DNA of 64,000 nt from Selaginella tamariscina (GCA_003024785.1 PUQB01000177.1:186001-250000); one strand, 5' to 3'. Numbered from the stretch's first letter, positions 1-11,910 are shown. Notes: a model not told the origin generated them from the sequence alone. Made by a program: numbers and translations.

Positions 1-595
1 ACCTTCATATTCCTCTCATGTGGCCACAATAGGAATGAATGAAAAGGGCCTTATATGCTTGTAGTGAACCCTGGCATCATGATTGGGTTGGGTCAAAGTG
101 CCATGATAGTGCACACTAGCTGATCGTGTCTAACCTTCATATTCTCTCATGTGGCCCACAATAGGAATGAATGAAAAGGGCCTTTTGCCTATGCTTGTAA
201 TGAAGCCCGTCATCGTGGTTGGGTCAAAGTGCCATAATAGTGCACTAGTGTGTGATCGTGTCTAACTTCATATTCCTCTCATGTGGCCCACAATAGGAAT
301 GAATGAAAAGGGCCTTATGCCTATGCTTATTATGGCACTAGTGTGTGATCGTGTCTAACCTTCATATTCCTCTCATGTGGCCCACAATAGTGTGTGATCG
401 TGTCTAAACCTTCATATTCCTCTCATGTGGCCCACAATAGGAATGAATGAAAAGGGCCTTATATGCTTGTAATGAAGCCCGGCATCGTGATTGGGTTGGG
501 TCAAGTGCCATGATAGTGCACACTAGCTGATCCTCTTTAAACCATGATAGTGCACACTAGCTGATCCTCTTTAAACCCCTTCTTTCTTGTTGAAC
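1..595. repeat. Tandem subrepeat array (part of the 1-kb satellite family)
   Basis: Five imperfect copies of a block beginning CTTCATATTCCTCTCATGTGG occur near positions 3, 135, 267, 360 and 409. They are linked by segments reading GGAATGAATGAAAAGGGCC and TGATTGGGTTGGGTC. The same segments recur once per unit in the 1-kb array further right (near 7561, 8560 and 9612), so this is the same repeat family in a locally shortened arrangement. Copies differ by small indels. No reading frame is conserved across copies. Confidence 0.8.
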
Positions 596-3500
596 AATTG
601 TAAGAATCATGGGTTATTTTTTGTCTTTCACAAGACTTGAACCCGAGACCTTTCCGCTAACAATATATGTGTTAGCCAACTTGTCCGTTATAATCCTAGA
701 TGTTAAATTGCACCATCAACAGCAAGGCGTATATTCATACGCATGTTCAAGATTAGTTGTGGACCACACATTCCAGACTAGTTGTGGACCACACAATCCT
801 TAGGATCACAGATATATAAACAGAGTTCCAGTTCCAGGTTTTTCAGAATCATTCAACACCAGTCTTCAGCTTTGTGTTTCATTTTGTATTCATTTCTCTC
901 TTGAATACAATCTCCTCCTTTCAGCTCAAAAGTTCCACCCTTGTTCTAAAGGTTTCGCCCTTTGCACAAGATCGTGAACATTTTGAATGATTATGAGGTA
1001 GTGACAAGCTTTTGCTCCCACTCGTCATTGATCCCATTTTCTTTCTTTCTTTCTTTCTTCCTTTCTTTCTTTCTTTTTTTCTTTTTCGATTTTCTTCTTC
1101 GACTCATCATGTCCGAGCATGCTCTTCGTGAGCAAGTTGCTGCCCTCCAACAGTAGATCAAACAAATACACCTGGAGAATGATCAGCTTCAACAGCATAC
1201 AAATTCTCTAGAGCCGAAAATCAGCATACCCAAAAAGTTCGATGGTACCCGATCAAAGTTCTGAGGTTTTCTCAATCAAGTTCGTTTGTAGATTGTGATG
1301 CAGCCAAGGCGTTACAATACAGAACCTATTAAGGTCGGATTGATTGGGTCCCTGCTTTCTGGTTCTGCTCCTTCATGGTTCTCAGCCTTGCTGGAGAACA
1401 ATGATCCGATCTTGGGAATTTTGAGGAGTTTGTGGAACGGTTCATGGTGATGTTCAGTGACATGGATCGTGAGAGTGCTTCCATGACCAAACTCCGCCAG
1501 TTTCACCAAGGGGGTATGTCGGTAGCAGAGTACGCGTCAAAGTTCCAACTTCTTGCTTGTGATGTCACCTAAGGAGATCGTGCTTTCAAGGAGGTTTTTC
1601 GGTCGGGGTTGTAGGATGAGATCAAAGACATGTTGCTGAATTTTGCTGTTCCGGAAAACCCTCACCAGCATGATAGAGTTGGCAATCCGTTGTGACAACC
1701 GGTTAATCGAGTGGAAACAAGAACGTTGGCATCCTTCTTTCTTCCCAGTGCCGTCTTCTCCATTTCTCTAGTCCCTTTTCTTCATCTGCTGATTCATCAT
1801 CTTCCTCAGTAGACATCCCCGATGGAATTAGGGTGATCACGTCGAAGCAAGCTTTTGCCAACTGAACGCCAGAAGCAGATTCAGTACAAGCTTTGTCTGT
1901 ACTGTGGGGACCCATACCACAAGCTGGAGAATTGTCATCAACATCAAAGCAAACCCGTGAAGTGGCCCTTGTTGTGCTGCCGGGAAACGAGAAGATCCAA
2001 CCCGAATAAAATCCATTTGGCTAGATTGCCGTGGACAACTCATGTTTCCTCATGGCTCTTCACTCAAAACATCTTCCCCTTCTCATCTTGGATCCATTCA
2101 CACGAAGGTGTGCAAGCCGTTCCATGTTTGGGTGCAACTGAAGACGCAAGAGGTAGAGTTCTCTGGTAAAGCTTTGGTGGATAGCAGAGCGAACGCAAAT
2201 TTCATCGACAAGAATTTTGCTGTCAAACACGGGATTCGTCTACATCCTTTGAAGACTCCTGGTTCTGTACGGGTCGTTGATGAATGAGATATCAAATCTG
2301 GAGCGGTAATAAATGACAGAGTTCGTTGAGGTTCGTTGCTTGTGGTGCTGTGTGCAACATCTCTTTTAGTGTTGTTTTTTATTCCGAACTCTACGATTAT
2401 CCTTGGTTTGTTGTGGATCGAGTTGGTGAATCCTGGTTGGAGAGAACGTTTCATGAACAATTTCCTAGCTGTTTCAACTCCGACCACACCTTTGATTCCG
2501 ATCCTGTTCCAGTTCCTTCTTCCACTTCAAGTCTCGCATATCACCTTGAAGCAATTCAAGAAAGATAGCCAGCATGACCGTGTGTCTGTGTTCGCGATCA
2601 CAATCTATCCCTGCTCTATTAAGAATGTTTCTGTTCCTGTTCCTCCTGCCTTACCAAAGTAGTATGTTGATTTTTGCGATGTCTTCGACAAAAAGAAAGC
2701 TTTTGCCTTGCCACTACATCGTGAGTACGGACTGTCCTATCGATCTCATTGAGGGTAAGAAGTCATCCTCCGGTCCCATCTACGGTCTCTCACCGACAGA
2801 GTTGGAGACATTCAGGAAATATATTGAGGGAATCTTGTCACCAGATTTATCCGTCATTCGCAATCCCGGCTAGTGCCCCAGTATTCTTTGTTTCCAAGAA
2901 GGATGGAAGTCTCCGGCTCGTGGTGGACTACCGGGATCTGAATAAGGTCACCATTCCAACAAGTATCCTCTTCCGCTCGTCTCCGACATGCTCAAGCATC
3001 TTTCTGGTGCCCGGTATTTCACAAAGATTGATTTAAAAGGAACGTACAGTCTCATCCGAATCCAAGAAGGGCACGAGTGGAAAACAGCATTCCGTACACG
3101 CTACGAACATTTCGAGTACGTAGTAATGCTGTTTGGCTTGACAAATGCACCTGCTATTTTTCAACACATGGCTAACGATATTTTCTGGGACTTCTTGGAT
3201 TTGTTTGTCATCATGTACCTAGACAACATCTTGATATTTTCCAAGACTCGAGAAGAATACGAACGGCATGTACGGTTAGTCTTGGAGAAGCTTCGGAAGC
3301 ACCACCTGTTTGCCAAGTTGAGAAGTGCTCTTTCAGTCAGTAGTCTGTGTTCCTGGGGTACATCGTTTTAGCTGAAGGTGTTCACATGGATCCTGCAAAG
3401 TCCGAACTGTATTGGAGTGGGAGACCATAAATGTTCATGACATTCGATGTTTTCTTGGGTTTGCAAACTTCTATCGATGTTTCGTTCAGGATTTCTCTAA

Positions 3501-4984
3501 GATTGCATTGCCATTGACGAAGTTGACTGGCAAGGATGTTTCATTTGTCTGGTCCTCTGAGGCTGAGGAGGCGTTCGAGTTCCTAAAGAAGGCGTTCACC
3601 TCGGCACCTTTTCTTATCCATCCTAACCTGCAAAACCATATTTCGTGGAAGCTGATGCCTCTGACTTCGTTATTGGTGGAATGTTATCCCATGAAGGTCC
3701 AATCATTCTTCTCCATCCCATTGCTTTCCATTCCTGCAAGTTCACTGCACCTGAGATCAACTATGATGTTTACACATAAGGAGTTGCTGCGATCGTTGAT
3801 GCCTTTGAGGAGTGGCACAGATTCCTTGAAGGTTCCCCGCATGTGGTTAAGTGTATTGTGATCACAAGAACCTCCAGTACTAGGCAACAACACGAGTTCT
3901 CAATCGGCGTCAGGCCGATGGGCACAGTCTTTGTCCCGGTTTCGATACGTGATTATTCATCTTCCCAGTCGTCTAAATGGCAAAACAGATGCTTTATCTT
4001 GTCCCAGTTACCTAGCTTTAGTACCAGGTGAAATCCCATTTGATCAACAAGAACAAGTCATCCTGAGCTCTGACCAGTTATTAGTGAATGCGCTTTCCGT
4101 TCTTCTGTTCCAGTTGACACTTTGTTTTTGGATTTAATCCAAGAAAGTCTTTCTCAAGACGAGTTGCTCGTGATGTCTTACACATGTCGACGAGTTCAGC
4201 CATTGTCTCTTCAGGGTCACAACTATGAGATTATACTGCTTTCCATCTTCATAATTTGCTGTACCACCACATCCAAATGCTATGTTCGGACAGAGAACTG
4301 AAGTTGCGAGCTGTCCAACATTGCCAACAACACAGATGCAGGACATTTTAGCATTCGGAAGACGATTGAGCTGGTACAGCATGTGTTCTGGTGCTTCGGC
4401 TTTGCATGTATGTTGACAAATTTGTACGATCTTGTGACACGTGCCAGCGTACAAAGCTTCCTCGTCATCGACCGGTTGGACTACTATAACCTCTTCCTAT
4501 TGCTCGCAGCCATGGTCCTCCATCACCATGGATTTCCTCATTGATTTATTGCCTTCTAGAGGGTTTGATGCTGTCCTAGTCATTGTTGATCGTTCTCTAA
4601 GATGGCGCACTTTGTTCCTTGCAACAAGACATGTTTGGGTCCTGATGCTGTAGATCTGGTGTACTGGGAGGTGTTCCGTCTTCATGGTCTTCCTGATGAA
4701 CGTCACTAATCGAGGTCCCCAGTTCACTTTGACATTCTGGCGGAGATTCCTAGATCGGCTATGTATCACCGGGAAACTGTTTACTGCACATCGTCCTGAA
4801 AACAGATGGCCAAACGGAGTGCACGATTCAGACTCTAGAACAATATCTCCTGTGTTTCATTCTCATCTGCAAGATGATTGGGTCTCATCTACAAGATGAT
4901 TGGGTCGATCTCTTTCATGCTGCCGAGTTCGCGTACAACAACACGGCACACTCTTCCATAGGTGTGTCGCCATTTTTCGTGTTC

Positions 4985-5395
4985 TCTGGTGTTCATCCTC
5001 GCTAGTCACACAACTTGCCTGTGGTTTCTGGCCTTACCACTGCTGCCAATGATCATGTTGTGGTTTCTGGCCTTACCACTACTGCTCGCTGGTCCTACAG
5101 CTTGCCTGTGGTTTCTGGCCTTACCACTGCTGCCAATGATCATGTTGTGGTTTCTGGCCTTACCACTACTGCCTAAGGCCACTGCTGGTGTTCATCCTCG
5201 CTAGTCCTACAGCTTGCCTGTGGTTTCTGGCCTTACCACTGCTGCCAATGATCATGTTGTGGTTTCTGGCCTTACCACTACTGCTCGCTTCCTATAGCTT
5301 GCCTGTGGTTTCTGGCCTTACCACTGCTGCCAATGATCATGTTTTGGTTTCTGGCCTTACCACTACTGCCTAAGGCCACTGCTGCCAATGATCAT
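4985..5395 (+). repeat. Tandem repeat inside the old Gypsy integrase region
   Basis: A unit of roughly 130 bp is repeated about three times. It consists of two half-units, each with the block GTGGTTTCTGGCCTTACCAC, alternately followed by TGCTGCCAATGATCATG or TACTGC. It lies inside the fossil Gypsy element, just after the recognisable integrase core, so it arose by local amplification of element sequence. The open frames here with runs of Leu/Ala are by-products of the repeat. Confidence 0.8.
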
Positions 5396-5444
5396 GTTGA
5401 GCATTTCTCCAATAAGTCCATGAAGAAGTGCAGCATCATCTTCA

Positions 5445-6075
5445 ACGCGCTCGGATTTGCAATAACAAGCTACTGATCGTTCCCATTCCTCTCCTCTAGG
5501 ATTCACAACACTCGGGATTTGCAACAACAAGCTGCTGATCGTTCCCATTCCTCTCCTCTAGGATTCACAGCGCTCGGGATTTGCAACAACAAGCTGCTGA
5601 TCGTTCCCATTCCTCTCCTCTAACATTCACAGCGCTCGGGATTTGCAACAAAAGCTGCTGATCGTTCCCATTCCTCTCCTCTAGCATTCACAATTGGTGA
5701 CAAGTGTGGCTCCTCTCGGGATTTGCAACAACAAGCTGCTGATCGTTCCCATTCCTCTCCTCTAGCATTCACAGCGCTCAGGATTTGCAACAACAAGCTG
5801 CTGATCGTTCCCATTCCTTTCCTCTAGCATTCACAGAGCTCGGGATTTACAACAACAAAGCTGCTGATCGTTCCCATTCCTCTCCTCTAGCATTCACAGT
5901 TGGTGACCAAGTGTGGCTCCTCTGGCGTCATTCCTCTCCTCTAGCATTCATAGCGCTCGGGATTTGCAACAAAAGCTGCTGATCGTTCCCATTCCTCTCC
6001 TCTAGCATTCACAGAGCTCGGGATTTTGCAACAACAAGCTGCTGATCGTTCCCATTCCTCTTCCTCTAGCATTCA
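5445..6075 (+). repeat. About 62-66-bp tandem array in the Gypsy integrase C-terminal region
   Basis: About nine units each contain CTCGGGATTTGCAACAACAA, then GCTGCTGATCGTTCCCATTC and CTCTCCTCTAGCATTCACAG. Individual units start near 5450, 5512, 5573, 5634, 5716, 5776, 5838, 5951 and 6014. The underlying sequence resembles the segment just before the integrase C-terminal domain of Gypsy elements. Two units carry an extra TTGGTGACCAAGTGTGGCTC block, which becomes the unit of the following array. Three further units reappear inside the 3' LTR at about 6460-6608. Confidence 0.85.
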
Positions 6076-6430
6076 CAGTTGGTGACCAAGTGTGGCCTTG
6101 GTGTCATTGGCTAATGTGGCGTTTCAAGCCTTGCAACTGTGACCAAGTGTGGCTCCTCACAGTTGGTGACCAAGTGGGCTCCTCTGGTGTCTTGGCTATG
6201 TGGCGTTTCGAAGCCTTGCAACTGTGACCAAGTGTGGCTCCTCTAGCGTCATTGGCTAATGTGGCGTTTCGAACCTTGCAACTGTGACCAAGTGTGCTCC
6301 TCACAGTTGGTGACCAAGTGTGGCTCCTCTGGTGTCATTGGCTAATGTGGCGTTTCGAAGCCTTGCAACTGTGACCAAGTGTGGCTCCTCTAGCGTCATT
6401 GGCTAATGTGGCGTTTCGAAGCCTTATCAT
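6076..6430 (+). repeat. Second tandem array (GACCAAGTGTGGCTCCTC units)
   Basis: Five to six imperfect units contain GTGACCAAGTGTGGCTCCTC, GTCATTGGCTAATGTGGCG and TTTCGAAGCCTTGCAACTG. The GACCAAGTGTGGCTCCT block is also present in units of the preceding array, so this is a secondary amplification of neighbouring integrase-derived sequence. Unit spacing is irregular because of internal deletions. Confidence 0.8.
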
Positions 6431-7388
6431 GCAAGGTAAGGATCATGGGTTATTTTTTGCAACAACAACTGCTGATCGTTCCCATTCCTTTCCTCTAGCA
6501 TCACAGAGCTCGGGATTTGCAACAACAAGCTGCTGATCGTTCCCATTCCTTTCCTCTAGCATTCACAGAGCTCGGGATTTGCAACAACAAGCTGCTGATC
6601 GTTCCCATTATTTTTTGCCTGGGTTATTTTTTATTTTTCACAGGACTTGAACTCGAAACCTTTTCTTAACACACATATGTTTAACCAACTTGTCTGTATG
6701 ATCCTGGATGTTGATTACATCATCAACAACAAGGCAATATTCATACACATGTTCCAGACCAATTGTGACCACACAATCCTTAGGACTTCAGATATATAAA
6801 CAGGGTTCTAGTTCCAGGTTTTCAGAATCATTTAACACTACTTCGGCCTTGTGTTTCTTTGTATTCATTTCTCTCTTGAATATAATCTCCTCCTTTCAGC
6901 TCAAAGGTTCCACCCTTGTTCCAAAGGATTCGCCCTTTGCACAAGGTCATGACAACAATGGTGGGGACTTGCTTAAAGAAGGCTTGCCCTTTTGTCCAAC
7001 GTTTGCAATGCTTTGCAGCTCCACCATGATTCAATGAACATGAATTCCCATCACTATTTATTTGCATAGCGGCAATAATTATTTTATGAATGTTAAAGCT
7101 CCATGCCCCTTGGTATTTTTGGAATATGCTAATTTCTCAATGCTCGGGGAATATTCATAAATATTCCTAGTATATTCTATTGGCCCAATAAATATTACAA
7201 AAAGATATTCCATAGATGTTGGTATTCCTGGAACTGGAATATGCTAATTTGTTGATGCTCGAAGAATATTCATAAATATTCCTAGTATTCTATTGGCCCT
7301 AAGAACTCTTAGAATAGAATAAAATTACAAAAGATATTCCATAGATTAAAGCCCTTTGCCCTAAATGGCATGGGACATAAAATGAAAG

Positions 7389-7447
7389 TGGCCCATGCAA
7401 GCTTCGCATTATTAGCACAAAGCTCTAACCAACTGAGCTAATAGGCC
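7389..7447 (-). pseudogene. tRNA-Ile(AAT) pseudogene, shortened copy
   Basis: The same tRNA-Ile-like sequence as the copy at 8375-8449, read on the minus strand. The 5' acceptor strand, D-arm and AAT anticodon loop can be seen. Most of the variable and T-arm region is missing, giving only 59 nt, so it cannot fold as a complete tRNA and is called a pseudogene. It sits at the equivalent position in the first full 1-kb unit. Confidence 0.75.
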
Positions 7448-8374
7448 TTAATGAATTTTATATTGGAAAGGAATGAATGAAAAGGGCCTTATGTATATGC
7501 TTGTATTGAACCCCGGCATCATGATTGGGTTGGGTCCAAGTGCCACGGTTAGACACTCACCTTCATATTCCTCTCATGTGCCCACAATAGAAGCTAGTGC
7601 CTTACTGATATGGTGGTAGGACTTCCAAGGTAGTGCACACTAGCTGCTCACTGCTCACCCCCCTTGGAATGCTATCTTTAAACTCTTCTTTCTTGTTGTT
7701 TTGCTTGGGTACAGCCGTGGCCTTGCCCAAACCCAAATAAGGGCCCTTCGATGGTGAGATTAACGTAATAACTGACTACACCACAAAACCAGCACTTGTG
7801 TGGATAGATATGCAGGCAAGGCAAGGACGTAAGGAGGTTTATGGTGGGCATGGCACCCGCAAATGGGGTGTCAGTCACGGAGGGGGTAGACCGTGATAAC
7901 CATGGAACCTGGAGTGGCGGCAACAATGGTGGGACTTGCTTAAAGAAGGCATGCCCTTTTGTCCAACGTCTGCAGATGCTTTGTAGCTCCACCATGATTC
8001 AATGAACATGAATTCCCACCACTATTTATTTGCATAGCGCAATAATTATTTCACGAATGTTAAAAGCTCCATGCCCTTGGTATTTCTGGAATATGCTAAT
8101 CTCTCAATGCTCGGGGAATATTCATAAATATTCCTAGTATATTCTATTGCCCTAATAACTCTTAGAATAGAATAAATATTACAAAAGATATTCCATAGAT
8201 GTTGGTATTCCTAGAATATGCTAATCTATCGATGCTCGGGAAATATTCATAAATATTCCTAGTATATTTATTGGCCCTAAGAACTCTTAGAATAGAATAA
8301 ATATTACAAAAAGATATTCCATAGATGTTAAAGCCCTTGGCCCTAAAACTAATAAATATTAGTGTTAAAACACA

Positions 8375-8449
8375 TGGCCCATGCAAGTTTTCGAACTTAC
8401 GACCTTCGCGTTATTAGCACGACGCTCTAACCAACTGAGCTAATAGGCC
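8375..8449 (-). tRNA. tRNA-Ile (AAT anticodon) or close pseudogene
   Basis: Read on the minus strand this 75-nt sequence folds as a tRNA. The acceptor strands GGCCTAT and ATGGGCC pair with one G-U. The D-arm is GCTC/GAGC around AGTTGGTTA. The anticodon arm is TCGTG/CGCGA with loop CTAATAA, placing AAT at 34-36. The variable loop is followed by a GTAAG/CTTGC T-arm, and the discriminator base is A. The B-box region GTTCGAA is present. The T-loop is one base longer than normal (eight instead of seven), either a real defect or one of the homopolymer length errors common in this window. A TTTT tract follows within about 8 nt of the 3' end, as expected for a Pol III terminator. It lies inside a 1-kb tandem unit, so it may be a passenger copy. 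Confidence 0.75.
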
Positions 8450-9441
8450 TTAATGAATTTTATATTGAAAGGAATGAATAAAAAGGGCCTTATGCATATG
8501 CTTGTATTGAACCCGCATCATGATTGGGTTGGGTCCAAGTGCCACAGTTAGACACTCACCTTTATATTCATGTGGCCCACAATAGAAGCTAGTGCTTTAT
8601 TGATATGGTGGTAGGACTTCCAAGGTAGTACCACTAGCTGCTCACTACTCACCCCCCTTGGAATGCTATCTTTAAACTCTTCTTTCTTGTTGTTTTGCTT
8701 GGGTACAGCCGTGGCCTTGCCCAAACCCAAATAAGGGCCCTTCAATGGGTGAGATTAACGTGATAACTGACTACACCACAAAACCAGCACTTGTGTTAGA
8801 TATGCAGGCAAGGCAAGGACATAAGGAGGTGGTGGGCACGGCGCCCGCAAATGGGTGTCAGTCACGGAGGGGTGTAGGCCGTGATCCAACCATGGAACCT
8901 GGAGTGGCGGCAACAATGGTGGGACTTGCTTAAAGAAGGCATGCCCTTTTGTCCAACGTCCGCAGATGCTTTGTAGCTCCACCATGATTCAATGAACAGA
9001 ATTCCCACCACTATTATTTGCATAGCGGCAATAATTATTTTACGAATGTTAAGCTCCATGCCCTTGGTATTTCTAGAATATGCTAATCTCTCAATGCTTG
9101 GGAATATTCATAAATATTCTTAGTATATTCTATTTGCCCTAAGAACTCTTAGATAGAATAAATATTACAAAAAGATATTCCGTAGATGTTGGTATTCCTA
9201 GATATGCTAATCTGTCGATGCTCGGAAAATATTCATAATATTCCTTAGTATATTTTATTGCCCTAAGAACTCTTAGAATAGAATAAATATTAAAAAAAGA
9301 GTATTCCATAGATGTTACCCTTTGCCCTAAATGGCTATATTTTATTGGCCCTAAGAACTCTTAGAATAGATATAAATATTAAAAAAAGATATTCCATAGA
9401 TGTTACCCTTTGCCCTAAATGGCGGCAAGGACAAAAATAAA

Positions 9442-9512
9442 AGGCCCATACAAGTTTCGAACTTGCGACCTTCCTTATTAGCACGATGCTCTAACCAACT
9501 GAGCTACAGGCC
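9442..9512 (-). pseudogene. tRNA-Ile-like pseudogene, third repeat copy
   Basis: This is the equivalent of the 8375-8449 sequence in the next unit. The D-arm, T-arm (with a normal TTCGAAA loop) and AAT loop are recognisable. Bases are missing from the 3' half of the anticodon stem and from the 5' acceptor strand, so the cloverleaf is imperfect. It is probably a decayed copy. Confidence 0.7.
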
Positions 9513-10128
9513 TTAATGAGTTTTATATTAAAAGGAATGAATGAATGCATATGCTTGTATTGAACCCCGGCATCATGATTGCGTTGGGTCCAAGTGCCAC
9601 GGTTAGACACTCACCTTCATATTCCTCTCATGTGGCCCACAATAGAAGCTAGTGCCTTACTGATATGGTGGTAGGACTTCCAAGGTAGTGCACACTAGCT
9701 GCTCACTACTCACCCCCCTTGGAATGCTATCTTTAAACTCTTCTTTCTTGTTGTTTTTGCTTGGTACAGCCGTGGCCTTGCCCAAACCCAAAATAAGGGC
9801 CCTTCGATGGGTGAGATTAACTTAATAACTGACTACACCACAAACCAGCACTTGTGGGATAGATATGCAGGCAAGCAGGGACGTAAGGAGGTTTAGTGGT
9901 TGGGCATAGCGCCCGCAAATGGGTGTCAGTCACGGAGGTGTAGGCCGTGATCCAACCATGGAACCTGGAGTGCGGCAACAATGGTGGGACTTGCTTAAAG
10001 AAGGCATGCCCTTTTGTCCAACGTCCGCAGATGCTTTGCAGCTCCACCATGATTCAATGAACATGAATTCCCACCACTATTTATTTGCATAGCGGCAATA
10101 ATTATTTTACGAATGTTAAAGCTCCATG

Positions 10129-11829
10129 TGTCAGAGTTTTAACCGAAAGGGCCAACACGTGGCTGCAAGTGGCCATTCGGTGTCATTACCCTGTGTGAAA
10201 ACGCTAAGTCTTCCAAGATAACCCTAAGTGTCTGACTCAGAGACCAATTAGGCAGAAGACTTAGAGTCCTACCCTAAGTCCCCTAGAATGACCATCCCCT
10301 GAACCCTAGAGGATAACCCGAGTAGACTTTAGGATCCTGTCCTAGTAGACATAGACAAGCTCATACCCTAACCCCACAAAGGAGATGTGTCTCACACATA
10401 CCCCTATGATAGAGCTAAGGCATTGTCACTTACCCCTTGAGGAATCACCCTCATCTCCCTTTAGGGCGACAAGGGGTACCCTGAACCACGACTAACCCCT
10501 AAGGGTTTGGGTGGCCAAGTCATACCCTAGACCTAGGGCTAGTACTTAGTGAGGACACGAGTGTGTGCCGTAGGTGGACACGAGTGTTCTACTAAGCAAA
10601 CTCCCTAAGGCTAGGTTTGAAAAACCCTAAGTACATGACCTTGCGAGTGTTTCACGAAAAGGCTCCTACTAACAAGCTTAGGTTGTTTAATCCCTGGATT
10701 CCAAGGAGGACACCCCTAGCCAAGTGTGCCTAAGCACACCTAGTTACGAGACCTAACCTCCCTTGAGCAAATGCCCAAGGCTTAGCACCCTAGCGCGAGC
10801 ACAAGCATGTCTATTTGTTAGAGTATCCAACCCCTTGGCGACAAGCCCATGACATAACCCCAAAGGGCGTGCCTCGCGTTGTACCGTGTGACGTTTAGCC
10901 CAGTGTCACATCTCCATGTGACACTGCCTTCCTGTGTGTGGGCTATCATGCCAACCCTTAGATTCGAGAGTTGCACCAAGTGCCACAAACGTGGCTCCTA
11001 AATGCCAACTCTAGAACCCTCAATTATCCCTCAAGACCTGGTAAGGAAACCTTGTCAATCAAGAACCACAACCACAGTTGGACAGGGACACGAACGTGCC
11101 CTGGTTAGCTGTGAGTGTTGCTCCTAGCTTGACGTGGAAGGAGGAGGCTGGAGACAAGCCTCAACCTCTGCCTCTTGGAATGTGCATCCCGCCAAGACCT
11201 CCCAGGCATGGATTCGCCAACGTTAAGGGTAAGCTACCCCGAAGGTGGGACGTACCCCTGTCGTATGGAAGTTAGGGCGGCACAATAGAGGGTTGTGCCT
11301 TGACGACACAAGCTAGAGCTTGCACCGGAGAAGAGTAACGAGCTCAGTCATGAACCCAGGAACCCTCACTCCTACATACTCTACCTTATTTATGTGACGA
11401 GCCCCCCCCCCCCTCTTTTCCTGTATGTGTAAGTGGGCTGGCACTGAATGCCAGCCCCTTAGTTAATGAGATGAGTTTGCACACTAACCCCTACCCCTAA
11501 ACCCTAACCAAGGGGGTGGGGGTTTTAGGGCGTGGGTTAGGGAAACCCTAGGGTTAGGTCAACCCTAGGGGTGTTCCTAACCCTATTTAACATGTCAAAC
11601 TCATTTAACTAGGACGTCAAAATTGGGGGTGGGTTTTTTAAAGGTAAGTGCTACCATCGCTTAAAGTTTCTCACGACATCTAATGATAGCCGGCCGGACT
11701 ACCCTTAAACACCTAAGTGCACTAAGCAGGGCTGTTTTTCACTACATCTAGGGTCCGTCAACATAGTACAGTAGGTAACAACAGTCAACGTCCAAAGTAA
11801 AGGGTCGAGTCATAGTAAAAACTATGACA
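10129..11829. mobile_element. Solo LTR, 1.7 kb, with CCATG target-site duplication
   Basis: The sequence starts TGTCAGAGTTTTAACC and ends AAAACTATGACA, giving the usual TG...CA ends with a short TGTCA/TGACA inverted repeat. It is flanked directly by CCATG on both sides (10124-10128 and 11830-11834). The flanking sequence rejoins to the normal 1-kb unit (compare CTCCATGCCC in the other units), so this is a clean insertion reduced to one LTR by recombination. It contains scattered CCCTAA/TTAGGG-like motifs around 11500-11560 and a C-run near 11402-11412. The right half is about 75-80% similar by eye to 45431-46256. Length fits the long LTRs of Tat/Athila-type Gypsy elements; the family assignment is inference. 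Confidence 0.85.
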
Positions 11830-11910
11830 CCATGCCTTTAGTATTTCTGGAATATGCTAATCTCTCAATGCTCGGGGAATATTCATAAATATTCCTAGTA
11901 TATTCTATTG

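Larger units (their letters stand above)
603..6956 (+). mobile_element. Old Gypsy (Ty3) LTR retrotransposon, decayed, with internal tandem arrays
   Basis: A fossil Gypsy element in plus orientation. Its probable 5' LTR is about 609-975 (a TATA-like ATATATAAA near 810) and its probable 3' LTR about 6440-6956; the two share their outer and inner ends. Between them, in order, are gag-like sequence (about 1100-1850), protease-like sequence (about 2100-2290), reverse transcriptase (about 2880-3370, with a recognisable YLDNILIFS active-site block near 3215), RNase H (about 3560-3900) and integrase (about 4440-5000). The integrase C-terminal part has been expanded into tandem arrays (separate entries). 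The order PR-RT-RH-INT identifies Gypsy; chromovirus relationship is likely from similarity to the minus-strand elements at 31-44 kb. It is broken throughout, with well over a dozen frame breaks, and is older than those elements. It interrupts a unit of the surrounding 1-kb repeat: repeat sequence resumes directly after 6956. Confidence 0.75.
6957..10128. repeat. Tandem array of ~1-kb units containing tRNA-Ile-like sequences
   Basis: The marker GGGACTTGCTTAAAGAAGGC occurs at about 6963, 7930, 8921 and 9986, giving a period of roughly 970-1065 bp. Each unit carries the same blocks in order: CTTTTGTCCAACGT, the TTTGCATAGCGGCAATAATT region, a pair of GGAATATTCATAAATATTCC blocks (one A/T-rich subrepeat duplicated within the unit), a minus-strand tRNA-Ile-like sequence, the CTTCATATTCCTCTCATGTG block, and CTTGGGTACAGCCGTGGCC. 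The last unit is split by a solo LTR, with unit sequence resuming at 11830-11910. A minus-strand open frame beginning MVELQSIC recurs in each unit but is not conserved downstream, so I do not call it a gene. Confidence 0.85.

Noticed and set aside
5445-6430. CRISPR-like appearance of regularly repeated units
   Set aside because: No unique spacers; unit content derives from a Gypsy integrase region, and this is plant nuclear DNA.
7678-7995. Recurring minus-strand frame beginning MVELQSIC in each 1-kb unit
   Set aside because: Repetition comes from the satellite; downstream parts differ by frame between copies, so there is no sign of protein-level conservation.
11480-11560. Interstitial telomere array
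   Set aside because: Only scattered CCCTAA/TTAGGG-like words occur, without regular tandem spacing, inside an LTR.
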